64,000 bases of DNA. Origin: Aestuariispira insulae. GTDB taxonomy: Bacteria; Pseudomonadota; Alphaproteobacteria; UBA8366; Aestuariispiraceae. The position numbers and the translations under genes are program-made. Below are positions 47,022 to 56,140 of this stretch, one piece after another. Under the pieces are notes generated by a model, which made no database searches, was not told the DNA's origin, and saw only the letters and a program-made list of their open reading frames with translations. The stretch spans positions 809,757 to 873,756 of the forward strand of contig NZ_QRDW01000001.1 of assembly GCF_003385955.1 (NCBI RefSeq), given 5' to 3'. How positions within the stretch are numbered: position 1 is the stretch's first letter; the number at the start of each line of letters is the position of its first letter.

Positions 47022-47993
47022 ATGCGGCAACCGAGATATTGGACATGGGATCAAAAACATAGTTTGCCGGCAAGATTGCTGGCTCCTCTGGGCTGTGTCT
47101 ATTGGGGAATTTCCCAACTGCGCAATCGCCTGACCACGCCCTACCACTCACAGGTCCCCGTCATCTGTGTCGGCAATGCGGTCGCAGGTGGTGCCGGGAA
47201 AACCCCCGTAGCACAAAGCATTGCCCGAATGCTTCAAAGCCGCGGTAAAAAAACTCATTTCCTGAGCCGTGGATATGGCGGCAGCCTCCCGGGGCCGGTC
47301 CTGGTTGATCCCAACCGGCACAACGCCGGGCAGATTGGCGATGAGCCTCTGTTGCTGGCAAAAGAGGCTCCGGTGACCGTTTCAAGAGACAGGGTCAAAG
47401 GCATAAAGGAGATCGAGAAAGCTGGATGCGATCTTGTGATAATGGATGACGGTTATCAAAATCCCAGCCTCAAAAAAAACTTGTCCCTGCTTGTCATCGA
47501 CGCCGGATTTGGATTTGGCAATGAACGGCTCATCCCTGCCGGGCCACTGCGGGAACCGATCACAAATGCGATAAAAAAAGCCGATGCGATACTGCTTTTA
47601 GGAGATGGGGAAGCTGTGGATGCAACCAGCTTCAAACCGGACAAACCGGTCTTTCGGGGCCAGATCATTTCTGACCTGACCGGCATGGATAAACAGGCCC
47701 GTTATCTGGCCTTTGCCGGTATCGGCAGACCAGAGAAATTTCGGGATAGCCTGCAGTCTCTTGAAATCAATCTGTCTTCATTTCATGCCTTTGCGGACCA
47801 TCACAGCTATCATGAGAGCGATCTCGAAAAATTGGTTGATATTGCAGGTTCCCAGCAGGCAGAATTGCTGACGACTGAAAAGGATTACGTTCGTCTGCCG
47901 GAATCTTACAAAGATAAAGTAAAATTTGTCCCGATTTCAATTCGATGGGATAACGAATTGAAATTATTGGGTTTGTTGGAGTCCATAGTTTAA
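47022..47993 (+). CDS. lpxK: Tetraacyldisaccharide 4'-kinase
   Basis: A 323-residue kinase that phosphorylates the 4' position of the tetraacyldisaccharide lipid A precursor. The P-loop VGNAVAGGAGKTPVAQS is near residue 50; FLSRGYGG and GDEPLLLA follow, and VIMDDGYQNPSL near 140 is the conserved D-D-G-x-Q motif. It is a membrane-associated protein. It sits between waaA and lpxL with 2-bp gaps. Confidence 0.95.
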   Translation: MRQPRYWTWDQKHSLPARLLAPLGCVYWGISQLRNRLTTPYHSQVPVICVGNAVAGGAGKTPVAQSIARMLQSRGKKTHFLSRGYGGSLPGPVLVDPNRHNAGQIGDEPLLLAKEAPVTVSRDRVKGIKEIEKAGCDLVIMDDGYQNPSLKKNLSLLVIDAGFGFGNERLIPAGPLREPITNAIKKADAILLLGDGEAVDATSFKPDKPVFRGQIISDLTGMDKQARYLAFAGIGRPEKFRDSLQSLEINLSSFHAFADHHSYHESDLEKLVDIAGSQQAELLTTEKDYVRLPESYKDKVKFVPISIRWDNELKLLGLLESIV

Positions 47994-47995
47994 AC

Positions 47996-48904
47996 ATGGC
48001 GCATTATTCGCAGAAAACACGCTGGATCAAATCCGCAGTGATCTATCCGGTACAGGCAGCCTTGATTTATCTTGGCCTTATCATTTGCCGGGCTGTGCCC
48101 TTGCGTTGGGCTGCTGGATTAGGCGCCTTCATGTTTCGGACATTCGGCCCTCTGTTGCGCGCTGACAAAGTCGCCCGGCGAAATCTTAAGCGGTTTTATC
48201 CGGACAAAAGCCAGGAGGAAATTGACGAGATCGTTAAAGGCGTTTGGGACAATCTAGGCCGCGGTGCCGGCGAATGGCCCCAAATGGACAAAGTGCCAAC
48301 AACCGGCCCCAATAGCCGTGTAGAAGTGGTGGGCGAGGCGTATCTCCTGGATGCTATCAAGAGCGGTACCAGTTTCATCGTCTTTACCGGCCATCTGGGA
48401 AATTGGGAGATCGCCACCACCGTCATTGCCGACCGTGGCACTAAGATGGTGAGTGTCTATCGCAAGGCATCCAATCCCTGGATCGAAAAACTGTTTCAGA
48501 AAGTCCGCGGCAAAGCCAGTGCGGAACTTATTCCAAAAGGCCGCGAAGGGGCCAAGCGTCTTTTGCAAGTCTTGAAAGAAGGAAAACCCTTGGGTGTCCT
48601 GGTGGACCAGAAATTAAACGAGGGCATTCCCGTCCCCTTTTTCGGGGTCGATGCTATGACCGCCACCGCACCGGCCGATTTTGCGTTGCGGCTTAAATGC
48701 CCACTGATCCCTATGCAGGTGATCCGATTGCCCGGTTCCCGGTTCAAGGTGATCTTCCACCCACCCATGGATTTGCCCGACGGAGCTGACAAAAAAGAAA
48801 ATATCCGCCGGCTGCTGACCGAGATAAATGCAACACTGGAGGGCTGGATCCGTGAGCGACCGGAACAATGGTTCTGGGTTCATAACCGCTGGCCCAAAGA
48901 CTAA
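47996..48904 (+). CDS. lpxL: Lipid A late acyltransferase (LpxL/HtrB family)
   Basis: A 302-residue membrane-associated acyltransferase. The catalytic HX4E motif is FTGHLGNWEIA near residue 128, and KEGKPLGVLVDQKLNEGIPV near 202 is the second family block. It transfers a secondary acyl chain (laurate or similar) to Kdo-lipid A. It starts 2 bp after lpxK and ends the operon. The acyl-chain preference cannot be read from sequence. Confidence 0.92.
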   Translation: MAHYSQKTRWIKSAVIYPVQAALIYLGLIICRAVPLRWAAGLGAFMFRTFGPLLRADKVARRNLKRFYPDKSQEEIDEIVKGVWDNLGRGAGEWPQMDKVPTTGPNSRVEVVGEAYLLDAIKSGTSFIVFTGHLGNWEIATTVIADRGTKMVSVYRKASNPWIEKLFQKVRGKASAELIPKGREGAKRLLQVLKEGKPLGVLVDQKLNEGIPVPFFGVDAMTATAPADFALRLKCPLIPMQVIRLPGSRFKVIFHPPMDLPDGADKKENIRRLLTEINATLEGWIRERPEQWFWVHNRWPKD

Positions 48905-48923
48905 ATCCACCTTTTCACTAGGC

Positions 48924-50048
48924 TCACCAGCCGTTTACCCGCTCCCACAACGCCACCAGTTTTCCGGAATGCAATACATGATAGTGCGGATAGGCAGCGG
49001 CGGTCATGCAGGCATGGATGGGCAGGATGCGGATTTTGGCCCCGATCGGCAGGCGAACATAATCCCGTTCATCCGAGACCTTCACATGGCCATGCTCCTG
49101 ACTGACAGCAGTGACCGATAGGCCATCCAGCCGTCTCCCGCTTTCCAGGTCACAAACCAACCCATAGCCCGCCTGCGCCATATTGCTGTCTGCGCTCCGA
49201 TCTTTTGACAAGGCCAGACCTCCGGCATCCAGAAGGATCTTACCCGCCGCCCGGTTATGACCGATCACAGTACTGACCACACTGAGTGCAAGATCGCTGA
49301 TGTTGCAAACCCCGCGCGCCATCTGATCGACATCAAAAAACATATAAACCCCGGCCCGGATCTCGGTTACGCCGTCTAGCTCCCCCAAAGCCAGCGCCGT
49401 GGGGGTTGAGCCAATGGAAACGATCCCTGGTTCGAACCCGGCATTTGTCACCATTGCGACGGCCCGGCGCGCGCAGTCGGATTCTTCATTGGCGATTTTT
49501 TCAATCCCCGCAGGCGTGTTTTCCCCATAGGAATGGCCCGCATGGGTCAACACCCCGGCAAACCCACCCTTCCCCTGGCTTTCCAACATCGCCGCGATTT
49601 GCGGAAGATCCGGATCTTCAGGCAAGAGCCCGGCACGATGATCACCGCAATCCAGCTCTATCAGGGTCTTATGGCAATGCCCATGCCGATGACCATGATC
49701 TGCAATAGCCTGTGCGACAACCAGGTTATCGGTCATGATTTTCAGATCAGCCCCCCGGCGTACAAGATCCATCGCCCGGTCCAGCTTGTCCGCAGTCATG
49801 CCCACCGCATAGATAATATCGGCGATGCCACCGTCAAAAAAATACTCCGCTTCCAACAGGGTCGAAACCGTGATCCCCTTTGCGCCGCGCGCCATTGCCT
49901 TTTCAGCCACCGCAAGGGATTTTGCGGTTTTAAGATGCGGCCTGAGCAACACAGATTTTCCGTTTGCCGCCTGTTGCATTCGGTCCAAATTCGCCTCCAG
50001 TTTCTGCTGATCGAGGAGGAGAAATGGGGTGTTGGGAAGCATGTCCAT
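48924..50048 (-). CDS. DSD1-family PLP-dependent enzyme (D-threonine aldolase / D-serine dehydratase-like)
   Basis: A 374-residue fold-type III (alanine racemase-like) PLP enzyme. VLLRPHLKTAKSLAVAEKA near residue 34 contains the PLP Lys, and the C-terminal H-x-C (IHACMTAAAYPH) near 340 is the metal site of the DSD1/D-threonine aldolase group. Such enzymes use a divalent metal plus PLP to cleave or dehydrate D-amino or 3-hydroxy amino acids. No linked metabolic genes point to the substrate. Convergent with lpxL. Confidence 0.85.
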   Translation of the reverse strand: MDMLPNTPFLLLDQQKLEANLDRMQQAANGKSVLLRPHLKTAKSLAVAEKAMARGAKGITVSTLLEAEYFFDGGIADIIYAVGMTADKLDRAMDLVRRGADLKIMTDNLVVAQAIADHGHRHGHCHKTLIELDCGDHRAGLLPEDPDLPQIAAMLESQGKGGFAGVLTHAGHSYGENTPAGIEKIANEESDCARRAVAMVTNAGFEPGIVSIGSTPTALALGELDGVTEIRAGVYMFFDVDQMARGVCNISDLALSVVSTVIGHNRAAGKILLDAGGLALSKDRSADSNMAQAGYGLVCDLESGRRLDGLSVTAVSQEHGHVKVSDERDYVRLPIGAKIRILPIHACMTAAAYPHYHVLHSGKLVALWERVNGW

Positions 50049-50232
50049 CAGTCTTAAACCTAAATTTTGTTTTGAGGTTTCCAGCTTCTCTTGCCGGCAG
50101 GATGAAAATTCAGTTTCGTGCTTACCTTATGCGATTTTATCGTGCAAACGAAGCCTGCACCCTCTGGCGCGGGGCCGGATGGCCCGCTAGGATCAATCTG
50201 ACGTAAGATTTCCGAAGCCTGAAAGAAAAATC

Positions 50233-51453
50233 ATGAGCCTCCAGCCTCTTAGCGGTGTCCGCATCCTTGATCTCAGCCGCATCCTTGCCGGCCCTACCTG
50301 CACACAACTGCTTGGAGATCTTGGGGCGGATGTCATCAAGGTCGAGCGGCCAAAGGCTGGGGATGACACTCGGAAATGGGGGCCGCCCTATGTGAAAGGC
50401 AAGGATGGAGAGGATAGCAGCGAGAGCGCCTATTATCTGTGCGCCAACCGTAACAAGCGATCCATTGAGATCGATATTGCCCGGCCCGAAGGTCAGGCCC
50501 TGATCCGCCAACTGTTGGCCCATTGCGATATCCTGGTCGAGAATTACAAGGTCGGCGGGTTGGATAAATATGGCCTGTCTTATGAGAAACTTCGCCAGGA
50601 ATTCCCCAGTTTGATTTATTGTTCCATTACCGGTTTTGGACAGGATGGCCCCTATGCCAACCGCGGCGGATACGATTATCTGGCCCAGGGCATGGGCGGA
50701 ATCATGAGTGTTACAGGCCCTGTGGACGGTCTGCCTATGAAGGTAGGCGTCGCTGTTGCCGATGTGATGTGCGGCATGTATGCCTCTACCGCGATCCTGG
50801 CGGCTCTTCGCCACCGCGATCATACCGGAAAGGGCCAGCATATCGATTGCTGTCTTCTCGATACTCAGGTTGCCTGGTTGGTCAATCAGGCAACCAACTA
50901 TCTGGTCTCAGGCACATCACCGGAGCGGCAGGGGAATGAACATCCTAATATCGTTCCCTATCGCACTTTTGAAGTTAGCGACGGACATATCATCCTGGCC
51001 GTAGGCAATGACGGCCAATTCCGAAAATGGTGCGAATTTTCCGGCTGTGGCGAAATCGCAGATGACCCGCGCTTTGCCACAAATGAAGCCCGGGTGAAGA
51101 ACCGGGCTGCCCTGCATGCTTTGATGGAACCGATCCTGGCTGGGAAATCAATGCAGGATTGGCTTGATGGTTTGGAAAAAGCAGGCGTCCCCTGCGGCCC
51201 TGTCAACACGATCGAGCAGGTGTTTCAGGATCCGCAGGTGCAACATCGCGGCATGCGCATCGAAATGGATCACCCTTTATCGGAAACAGGCAAGGTGCCT
51301 TTGGTTGGCAACCCGGTGAAATTCTCCGAAACCCCAGTGCAATACCGGAACGCACCACCAACCTTGGGTCAACATACGGACGAGATCCTGCGTGAGATCC
51401 TGCAGGCCGACGATGGGGAAATCAAGCGGTTGCGGGAAACCGGCATTATCTGA
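50233..51453 (+). CDS. CaiB/BaiF-family (type III) CoA transferase
   Basis: A 406-residue CoA transferase. LGADVIKVERPKAGDDTRKW near residue 32 and GYDYLAQGMGGIMSVTGP near 148 are family blocks; the catalytic Asp is expected near 168. Family III enzymes move CoA between organic acids such as formate/oxalate, succinate or carnitine. The substrate is not evident and no partner dehydratase is adjacent. Ends 2 bp from the convergent rhodanese gene. Confidence 0.9.
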   Translation: MSLQPLSGVRILDLSRILAGPTCTQLLGDLGADVIKVERPKAGDDTRKWGPPYVKGKDGEDSSESAYYLCANRNKRSIEIDIARPEGQALIRQLLAHCDILVENYKVGGLDKYGLSYEKLRQEFPSLIYCSITGFGQDGPYANRGGYDYLAQGMGGIMSVTGPVDGLPMKVGVAVADVMCGMYASTAILAALRHRDHTGKGQHIDCCLLDTQVAWLVNQATNYLVSGTSPERQGNEHPNIVPYRTFEVSDGHIILAVGNDGQFRKWCEFSGCGEIADDPRFATNEARVKNRAALHALMEPILAGKSMQDWLDGLEKAGVPCGPVNTIEQVFQDPQVQHRGMRIEMDHPLSETGKVPLVGNPVKFSETPVQYRNAPPTLGQHTDEILREILQADDGEIKRLRETGII

Positions 51454-51454
51454 T

Positions 51455-51862
51455 CTAGGACGGTTTCTGGCGCCTTGCCACCGGTTCCATAGGCAGGTCC
51501 GCCTCTTTCCAGGCACCAAAACCTCCACGGATATGGGCAACCGGGGTCAATCCCATATCCTGAAGAGCCTTGGTCGCCAGAGCCGATCGCCATCCGGCCG
51601 CACAAAAAAACACATATTTCGCCTTCTGGGAAAACTCCGACTTGTGATAGGGGCTCTGCGGATCAACCCAAAATTCCAGCATGCCGCGTGGGGCATGCAG
51701 CGCCCCCGGTATCGTGCCTTCATGCCACAATTCCCGGATGTCACGGATATCCACAAACAACACATCCCCATCGTCCAGCAGGACCCTGGCCGCCTCCAGA
51801 TCAAGGGTTTCAATTTCTTGTTCCGCGTCCTCAACCAGCTGCTTGACCGGTTTTATTGCCAT
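51455..51862 (-). CDS. Rhodanese-like protein
   Basis: A 135-residue single rhodanese domain. The active-site loop C-A-A-G-W-R-S holds the catalytic Cys near residue 90; LFVDIRDIRELWHEGTIPGA is the conserved first half. Rhodaneses transfer sulfane sulfur or act as redox relays. ATG 51862 has GGGGAAGAG upstream; the frame is open to 52036 but that portion overlaps the cytochrome c gene. It is last in the copA-cueR-cytochrome run (gap 10 bp). Confidence 0.88.
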   Translation of the reverse strand: MAIKPVKQLVEDAEQEIETLDLEAARVLLDDGDVLFVDIRDIRELWHEGTIPGALHAPRGMLEFWVDPQSPYHKSEFSQKAKYVFFCAAGWRSALATKALQDMGLTPVAHIRGGFGAWKEADLPMEPVARRQKPS

Positions 51863-51872
51863 CACTCTTCCC

Positions 51873-52373
51873 CTATCTGTTTTCGCGCAATGTCTGCCGA
51901 TAGGTGAGCTTTTCCTGGTCATCCTGGATCTTTGCCGGCCAATGGCTTTTGATGTAAGCGAGCGACGCCAGTATTTCCTGGTCGGATAAAATTCCTTCAA
52001 AGGCAGGCATGTTGCTAACCGCACCTTCCCCGGCAACAGACGCGCCGCCGAACTTCGTCACCTGAAACAGCATTTGGTCAGGATGATGCCAGGTATGGCC
52101 GGTTTCATCATGCGGAGGAGCAGGAAAGCCGCCGCTCGCTAACGGTTGACGCCAATTCGGCTGCCCCTCCAGCCCGGCCCCATGGCAAATCGCACAATTC
52201 GCCTCGTAGACCTGTTCGCCGAGCGCAACCATTTCCGCATTCCGGAAATCCGCAAAATGAGGACTGCGTTTTTTCTGGTTATTGACCACATAAAGCACCG
52301 CGCCTGTGACAAATGCGACTGCAACCAAACCTAAAATCAGCCCGAGCCCTCTGGTTTTTTTGACTTCACTCAC
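51873..52373 (-). CDS. Monoheme c-type cytochrome, membrane-anchored
   Basis: A 166-residue protein with an N-terminal hydrophobic anchor (GLILGLVAVAFVTGAVLYVV) and one heme c site C-A-I-C-H at residues 60-64. An axial Met is likely in SNMPAFEG. It also has a His-rich stretch HDETGHTWHHPDQM near 90 that could bind metal. This HTWHH layout recurs in cytochromes found with copper genes, as far as I recall. It sits between cueR and the rhodanese gene with short gaps, so copper-linked electron transfer is inferred. Confidence 0.88.
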   Translation of the reverse strand: MSEVKKTRGLGLILGLVAVAFVTGAVLYVVNNQKKRSPHFADFRNAEMVALGEQVYEANCAICHGAGLEGQPNWRQPLASGGFPAPPHDETGHTWHHPDQMLFQVTKFGGASVAGEGAVSNMPAFEGILSDQEILASLAYIKSHWPAKIQDDQEKLTYRQTLRENR

Positions 52374-52396
52374 CTGATATTCCTGTTCTGTTTTTG

Positions 52397-52801
52397 CTAT
52401 TTATTATTTGGCTCACTTCCGGCCAAGTCCTTCAGGATCGGACAGTTGGGCCTTTCATCACCATGGCATTTGTCCACCAGGGTTTCCAGTGTATCCTTCA
52501 TCGCCTGTAATTCTTTGATCTTTTCGCTGATTTCATGAACATGGCCCAGCGCGATCGCCTTCACATCCCCACTGGCCCGGTTACGATCCTTGTAGAGCGA
52601 CAGCAACTCCCGGCATTGTTTCACCGAAAACCCCAAGGACCGCGCGCGGTGCAGGAATTGCAACAAATGCACATCATCTTCTGAATAATCCCGATACCCA
52701 CTCTCACGGCGGTTTGCCGGCGCGATCAGTCCGATATCCTCATAATACCGGATTGTCTTGGCCGACATCCCGGATTTGCTTGCTGCTGTGCCGATATTCA
52801 T
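52397..52801 (-). CDS. cueR: Copper-responsive MerR-family regulator CueR/HmrR
   Basis: A 134-residue MerR regulator. MNIGTAASKSGMSAKTIRYYED starts the winged HTH; the dimer helix follows, and the metal loop C-H-G-D-E-R-P-N-C has the two cysteines that give Cu(I)/Ag(I)/Au(I) selectivity in CueR-type proteins. ATG 52801 is preceded by GGGGAGCGG and overlaps the copA stop by 4 bp. CueR activates copA by untwisting a 19-bp promoter spacer; such a promoter is seen upstream of copA. Confidence 0.95.
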   Translation of the reverse strand: MNIGTAASKSGMSAKTIRYYEDIGLIAPANRRESGYRDYSEDDVHLLQFLHRARSLGFSVKQCRELLSLYKDRNRASGDVKAIALGHVHEISEKIKELQAMKDTLETLVDKCHGDERPNCPILKDLAGSEPNNK

Positions 52802-54996
52802 GACCGCTCCCCTTCTGTCAGTAAGAGACCGGGCTTCCAACGCCGCAACAACAGGGAGTTGCTGACAACCGCCACACTGCTGAAGGCCATGGCACCGCCA
52901 GCAATCATGGGATTAAGCAGGCCAAAAGCGGCAAGCGGAATACCGATGATGTTGAATATGAAGGCCCAGAACAGATTCTGGCGAATCTTCCAAATCACCC
53001 GGCGGGAAATATCAAACACCGCAGGAACAAGGCGTAAATCCGCCCGCATCAGAGTGACCGGCGCAGTTTCCTTGGCAATGTCGGACCCCGCCCCCATGGC
53101 GATTCCCACATCGGCGACAGCCAGCGCCGGGGCATCGTTAATGCCGTCCCCCACCATAGCCACGACTCCATTGGTTTGTCGGATTGTCTCCAACGCCCGG
53201 GCCTTGCCCTCGGGCCGCACATCGCCCATGGCCTGATCCACGCCAACCTGCCGGCCGACCGCATCGGCCACCAATTGGGCATCCCCGGAAATCAAGTGGC
53301 TGGTGATCCCTCTTTGTCTTAAAATCCCTATGGTCGCTGCGGCGCTGTCTCGAATTTTGTCCCGGACATTCACCACTGCCGCCAAGCGGCCATCCAATGC
53401 CACAAAGAGTTGGGTCTCGCCTTCAATAGCCGGGGGATTCCCGGCAGTTTCCGGCAAAGCGATCTCCTGCGTCACCATTAAAGATCGGTTACCGATAACA
53501 ACCCGGCTGCCTGAAACGCACCCATAAAGCCCTTGCCCCGGCTGTATTTCGACTTCCTCCACTGGCTCCAGCGCCAGCCCCAGTTTCTTGGCGTGATCGA
53601 GAAACGCCAGGGCAAGAGGATGATTGCTATCTTGCTGTAAAGACGCCGCCAAAGTCATGACCTCATCTGCGGTGCGGTCCCCCACAGCCGCAATCGCGCT
53701 GATTTCGGGCTCCCCTTCGGTCAGTGTGCCTGTCTTGTCAAACGCGACGGCATTGACATTGAAAGCCCGCTCCAAAGCTTCGATGTCACGGAACAGAATG
53801 CCCGCACGCGCGCCTGCCCCGGTCCCGACCACAACAGCGGTCGGGGTCGCCAGGCCCAAGGCACAGGGGCATGCAATCACCAGGACAGAGACAGCCGCCA
53901 TCAGGGCCTGTTCGAGAGATACGCCCACCGTCAGCCAGCCGGTCAGGCTCAGCAGGGAAATCACCAGGACAATCGGCACGAACCAGGCGGAAACGCGATC
54001 CACCAGTCTCTGGACCGGCGCTTTTCCCTGCTGGGCATTGGTCACGATATCAACAATCCGGGAAAGGCGGCTATCGCCCGCCGCAGCGGTGACGTTCAGC
54101 TCAAGCACACCCAACCCGTTCATCGTACCGGCAAAGACCGGATCACCTGTTTTCTTTCCAACCGGCAGGCTTTCGCCTGTTAACATGCGCTCGTCAATTT
54201 CACTGGCACCGGCCTGGATCTGACCGTCCACCGGGATCCGATCAGCGGACAGAACTTTCACCCGGTCTCCGGGCCGGACAAAATCCGCCGGAAGTTCGGT
54301 CCACTCGCCGTCCCGAAACACTGTTACACGATCAGGCTGCAAATCCATCAGCAAACGGATGGCCTCGGTGGTTCGCTTTTTGGCACGTTCTTCCAGATAA
54401 CGTCCCAACAGGACCAGCGTGACGACCACCGCGCCCGATTCAAAATACAGATGCCCGTCACCGGACAGCAGCAGCAATTGCGCCAAACTGTATCCGTAAG
54501 CAGCGGTCGTCCCCAGTACGACAAGCAAATCCATGCCCCAGTTCCCATGCCGCAGCGCAGCCCAGCTACCGCGATAGAAGCGCCAACCGGCAACAAACTG
54601 GACCGGGGTCGCCAACAACAATTCCGTCCAGCCCGACGGGGCCAAAACATGGCCTGTAGGCAGGAACATCTTCAATACCAACGGAATTGTCAGCAGGAAT
54701 GCCGCCAACACCAGCCAGCCGTCATAGGATTGTTTCCCATCATCCGACCCTATCTTTTCCGCCGGTGCCGCTGAATATCCCGCACGATCAACCGCCCTGA
54801 TCACCTGATCGATATCGATCTTGGAATCCGCAGTCAAAACCGTTGCCTTGGCCAGGGCGAAGTTAACCAGGGCATCGGCGATACCGGGTTCCGCCTTCAG
54901 CTTTCTTTCCAGGCCGCTGGCACAGCCGGCGCATGTCATGCCACTAACGGCGAGGGAAAATCTGCGTTCCATGTTTTTTTCTGCGACTTTCTGCAT
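52798..54996 (-). CDS. copA: Copper-exporting P1B-type ATPase CopA
   Basis: About 732 residues. One heavy-metal-associated domain with M-T-C-A-G-C near residue 20 precedes eight expected membrane helices. The translocation motif C-P-C is in VIACPCALGLATPT, the phosphorylation motif is DKTGTLTEG, and GDGINDAPALAVADVG is the hinge. It exports Cu(I) from the cytoplasm. The start is uncertain: ATGs at 55014, 54996 and 54972 all lack a strong ribosome binding site; 54996 is chosen since the predicted +1 is near 55020. It leads the copA-cueR-cytochrome-rhodanese run. Confidence 0.95.
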   Translation of the reverse strand: MQKVAEKNMERRFSLAVSGMTCAGCASGLERKLKAEPGIADALVNFALAKATVLTADSKIDIDQVIRAVDRAGYSAAPAEKIGSDDGKQSYDGWLVLAAFLLTIPLVLKMFLPTGHVLAPSGWTELLLATPVQFVAGWRFYRGSWAALRHGNWGMDLLVVLGTTAAYGYSLAQLLLLSGDGHLYFESGAVVVTLVLLGRYLEERAKKRTTEAIRLLMDLQPDRVTVFRDGEWTELPADFVRPGDRVKVLSADRIPVDGQIQAGASEIDERMLTGESLPVGKKTGDPVFAGTMNGLGVLELNVTAAAGDSRLSRIVDIVTNAQQGKAPVQRLVDRVSAWFVPIVLVISLLSLTGWLTVGVSLEQALMAAVSVLVIACPCALGLATPTAVVVGTGAGARAGILFRDIEALERAFNVNAVAFDKTGTLTEGEPEISAIAAVGDRTADEVMTLAASLQQDSNHPLALAFLDHAKKLGLALEPVEEVEIQPGQGLYGCVSGSRVVIGNRSLMVTQEIALPETAGNPPAIEGETQLFVALDGRLAAVVNVRDKIRDSAAATIGILRQRGITSHLISGDAQLVADAVGRQVGVDQAMGDVRPEGKARALETIRQTNGVVAMVGDGINDAPALAVADVGIAMGAGSDIAKETAPVTLMRADLRLVPAVFDISRRVIWKIRQNLFWAFIFNIIGIPLAAFGLLNPMIAGGAMAFSSVAVVSNSLLLRRWKPGLLLTEGERS

Positions 54997-55026
54997 TGGG
55001 CAACTTTCAATCATTTCGATAAGACC

Positions 55027-55057
55027 AACATAACCCTTCCAGTAACTGTAAGGTCAA
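55027..55057 (-). promoter_or_regulatory. CueR-type promoter of copA
   Basis: On the minus strand, TTGACC (55052-55057), exactly 19 bp, then TATGTT (55027-55032). The spacer holds the imperfect palindrome CCTTAC-AGTTA-CTGGAAGG, the CueR/HmrR operator. The long 19-bp spacer is the hallmark of MerR-activated promoters. Confidence 0.95.
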
Positions 55058-55216
55058 GAGAGATGGAAATGGCGGTATTCATGGCAATGGCCGACATGGA
55101 TAAATACGCGCGACCCTGACTAAAATTTATTACTTTTTCTCATTTTAGATGTATTATTGACTATCGCTCGCGAGGATTGGTTAGTATCAAAATATTCCGA
55201 GCCAGATGGGGGAAGC

Positions 55217-56119
55217 TTGACCAAAAAGCATGTTTTGCTTGTTGAGCCGGATGACAACAACCGGCAGTTTGCCAGCCAGGCCTTGGAAAACGGTGGCTAT
55301 TCCGTAACCGCCCTGAAGGAACCCGAACGCCTGCTGGAGCAGATGACAACCGGCCAGGACAATTTTGGCGTGATCATCCTTCCCAATATTGAAAAACTGC
55401 CGGAACTTGCAAGTTGCCTGGAAAGCATTCAATCCGATTCCTCCCTGCGGCATACACCGATCATCATGCGCGCCCAATTGGACGACGACAGTATTGATCG
55501 CAATCTCAAATCAGGAATGATTTTCCACCATCTGCCCGTAAAAGCCTCTGCCAGTCGCCTGATTGCCATAACGGAAGCGGCCTTCCTGAGCTACGAACAG
55601 TTTGATCGCTTGACCCGCGAAGTGGAAACCCAGTCTGCGGTCATTAAAATTTTGAAATCCGGCCGATTTGAATTGCGGACGCTGGAAGAAGTCGCCCCTT
55701 TGGCAACAGTTTTGTCACAGGCGGGGCCGGACCCCCGCGCCATGGCCCTTGGACTGTCGGAACTGATGGTTAATGCCATAGAGCATGGCAATCTGGGCAT
55801 CAATTACGAAGTCAAAACAAAGCTGTTGGAGGACGGCACCTGGAAACAGGAGGTGGATCGGCGTCTGGCTCTGCCCGAAAATGCCAACAAAAGAGTCCGG
55901 ATTGAGTTTTTGCGCGGCGCCCATTCTGTGACCGTCACCATCCGTGACGAGGGCTCCGGCTTTGACTGGCAGAAATATCTAACGCTTGATCCGGGACGCC
56001 TACTAGCAGCTCATGGCAGGGGGATCGCCATTGCCGCCGCTTCTGCATTTGATGAAATGAGTTATATCGGGAATGGCAATACCGTGGTTGTCACCATTTT
56101 TTCCAGCACATCCCATTAA
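55217..56119 (+). CDS. Pseudo-receiver/HATPase (RsbW-like) protein
   Basis: About 300 residues from TTG 55217 (GGGGGAAG just before); an earlier TTG at 55157 is possible. Residues ~5-120 resemble a CheY-like receiver, but the phospho-acceptor Asp strand reads VIILPN, so it is a degenerate, probably unphosphorylated receiver. Residues ~170-295 form a HATPase_c domain with the N-box ELMVNAIEHGNLG and the G1 box DEGSGFDW, like RsbW/SpoIIAB anti-sigma kinases. No HisKA dimerisation domain is seen. It converges on the STAS/PP2C genes, so it may be the kinase of that partner switch. Confidence 0.72.
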   Translation: MTKKHVLLVEPDDNNRQFASQALENGGYSVTALKEPERLLEQMTTGQDNFGVIILPNIEKLPELASCLESIQSDSSLRHTPIIMRAQLDDDSIDRNLKSGMIFHHLPVKASASRLIAITEAAFLSYEQFDRLTREVETQSAVIKILKSGRFELRTLEEVAPLATVLSQAGPDPRAMALGLSELMVNAIEHGNLGINYEVKTKLLEDGTWKQEVDRRLALPENANKRVRIEFLRGAHSVTVTIRDEGSGFDWQKYLTLDPGRLLAAHGRGIAIAAASAFDEMSYIGNGNTVVVTIFSSTSH

Positions 56120-56140
56120 CGCCGGAAAGGCGGCCTGAGA

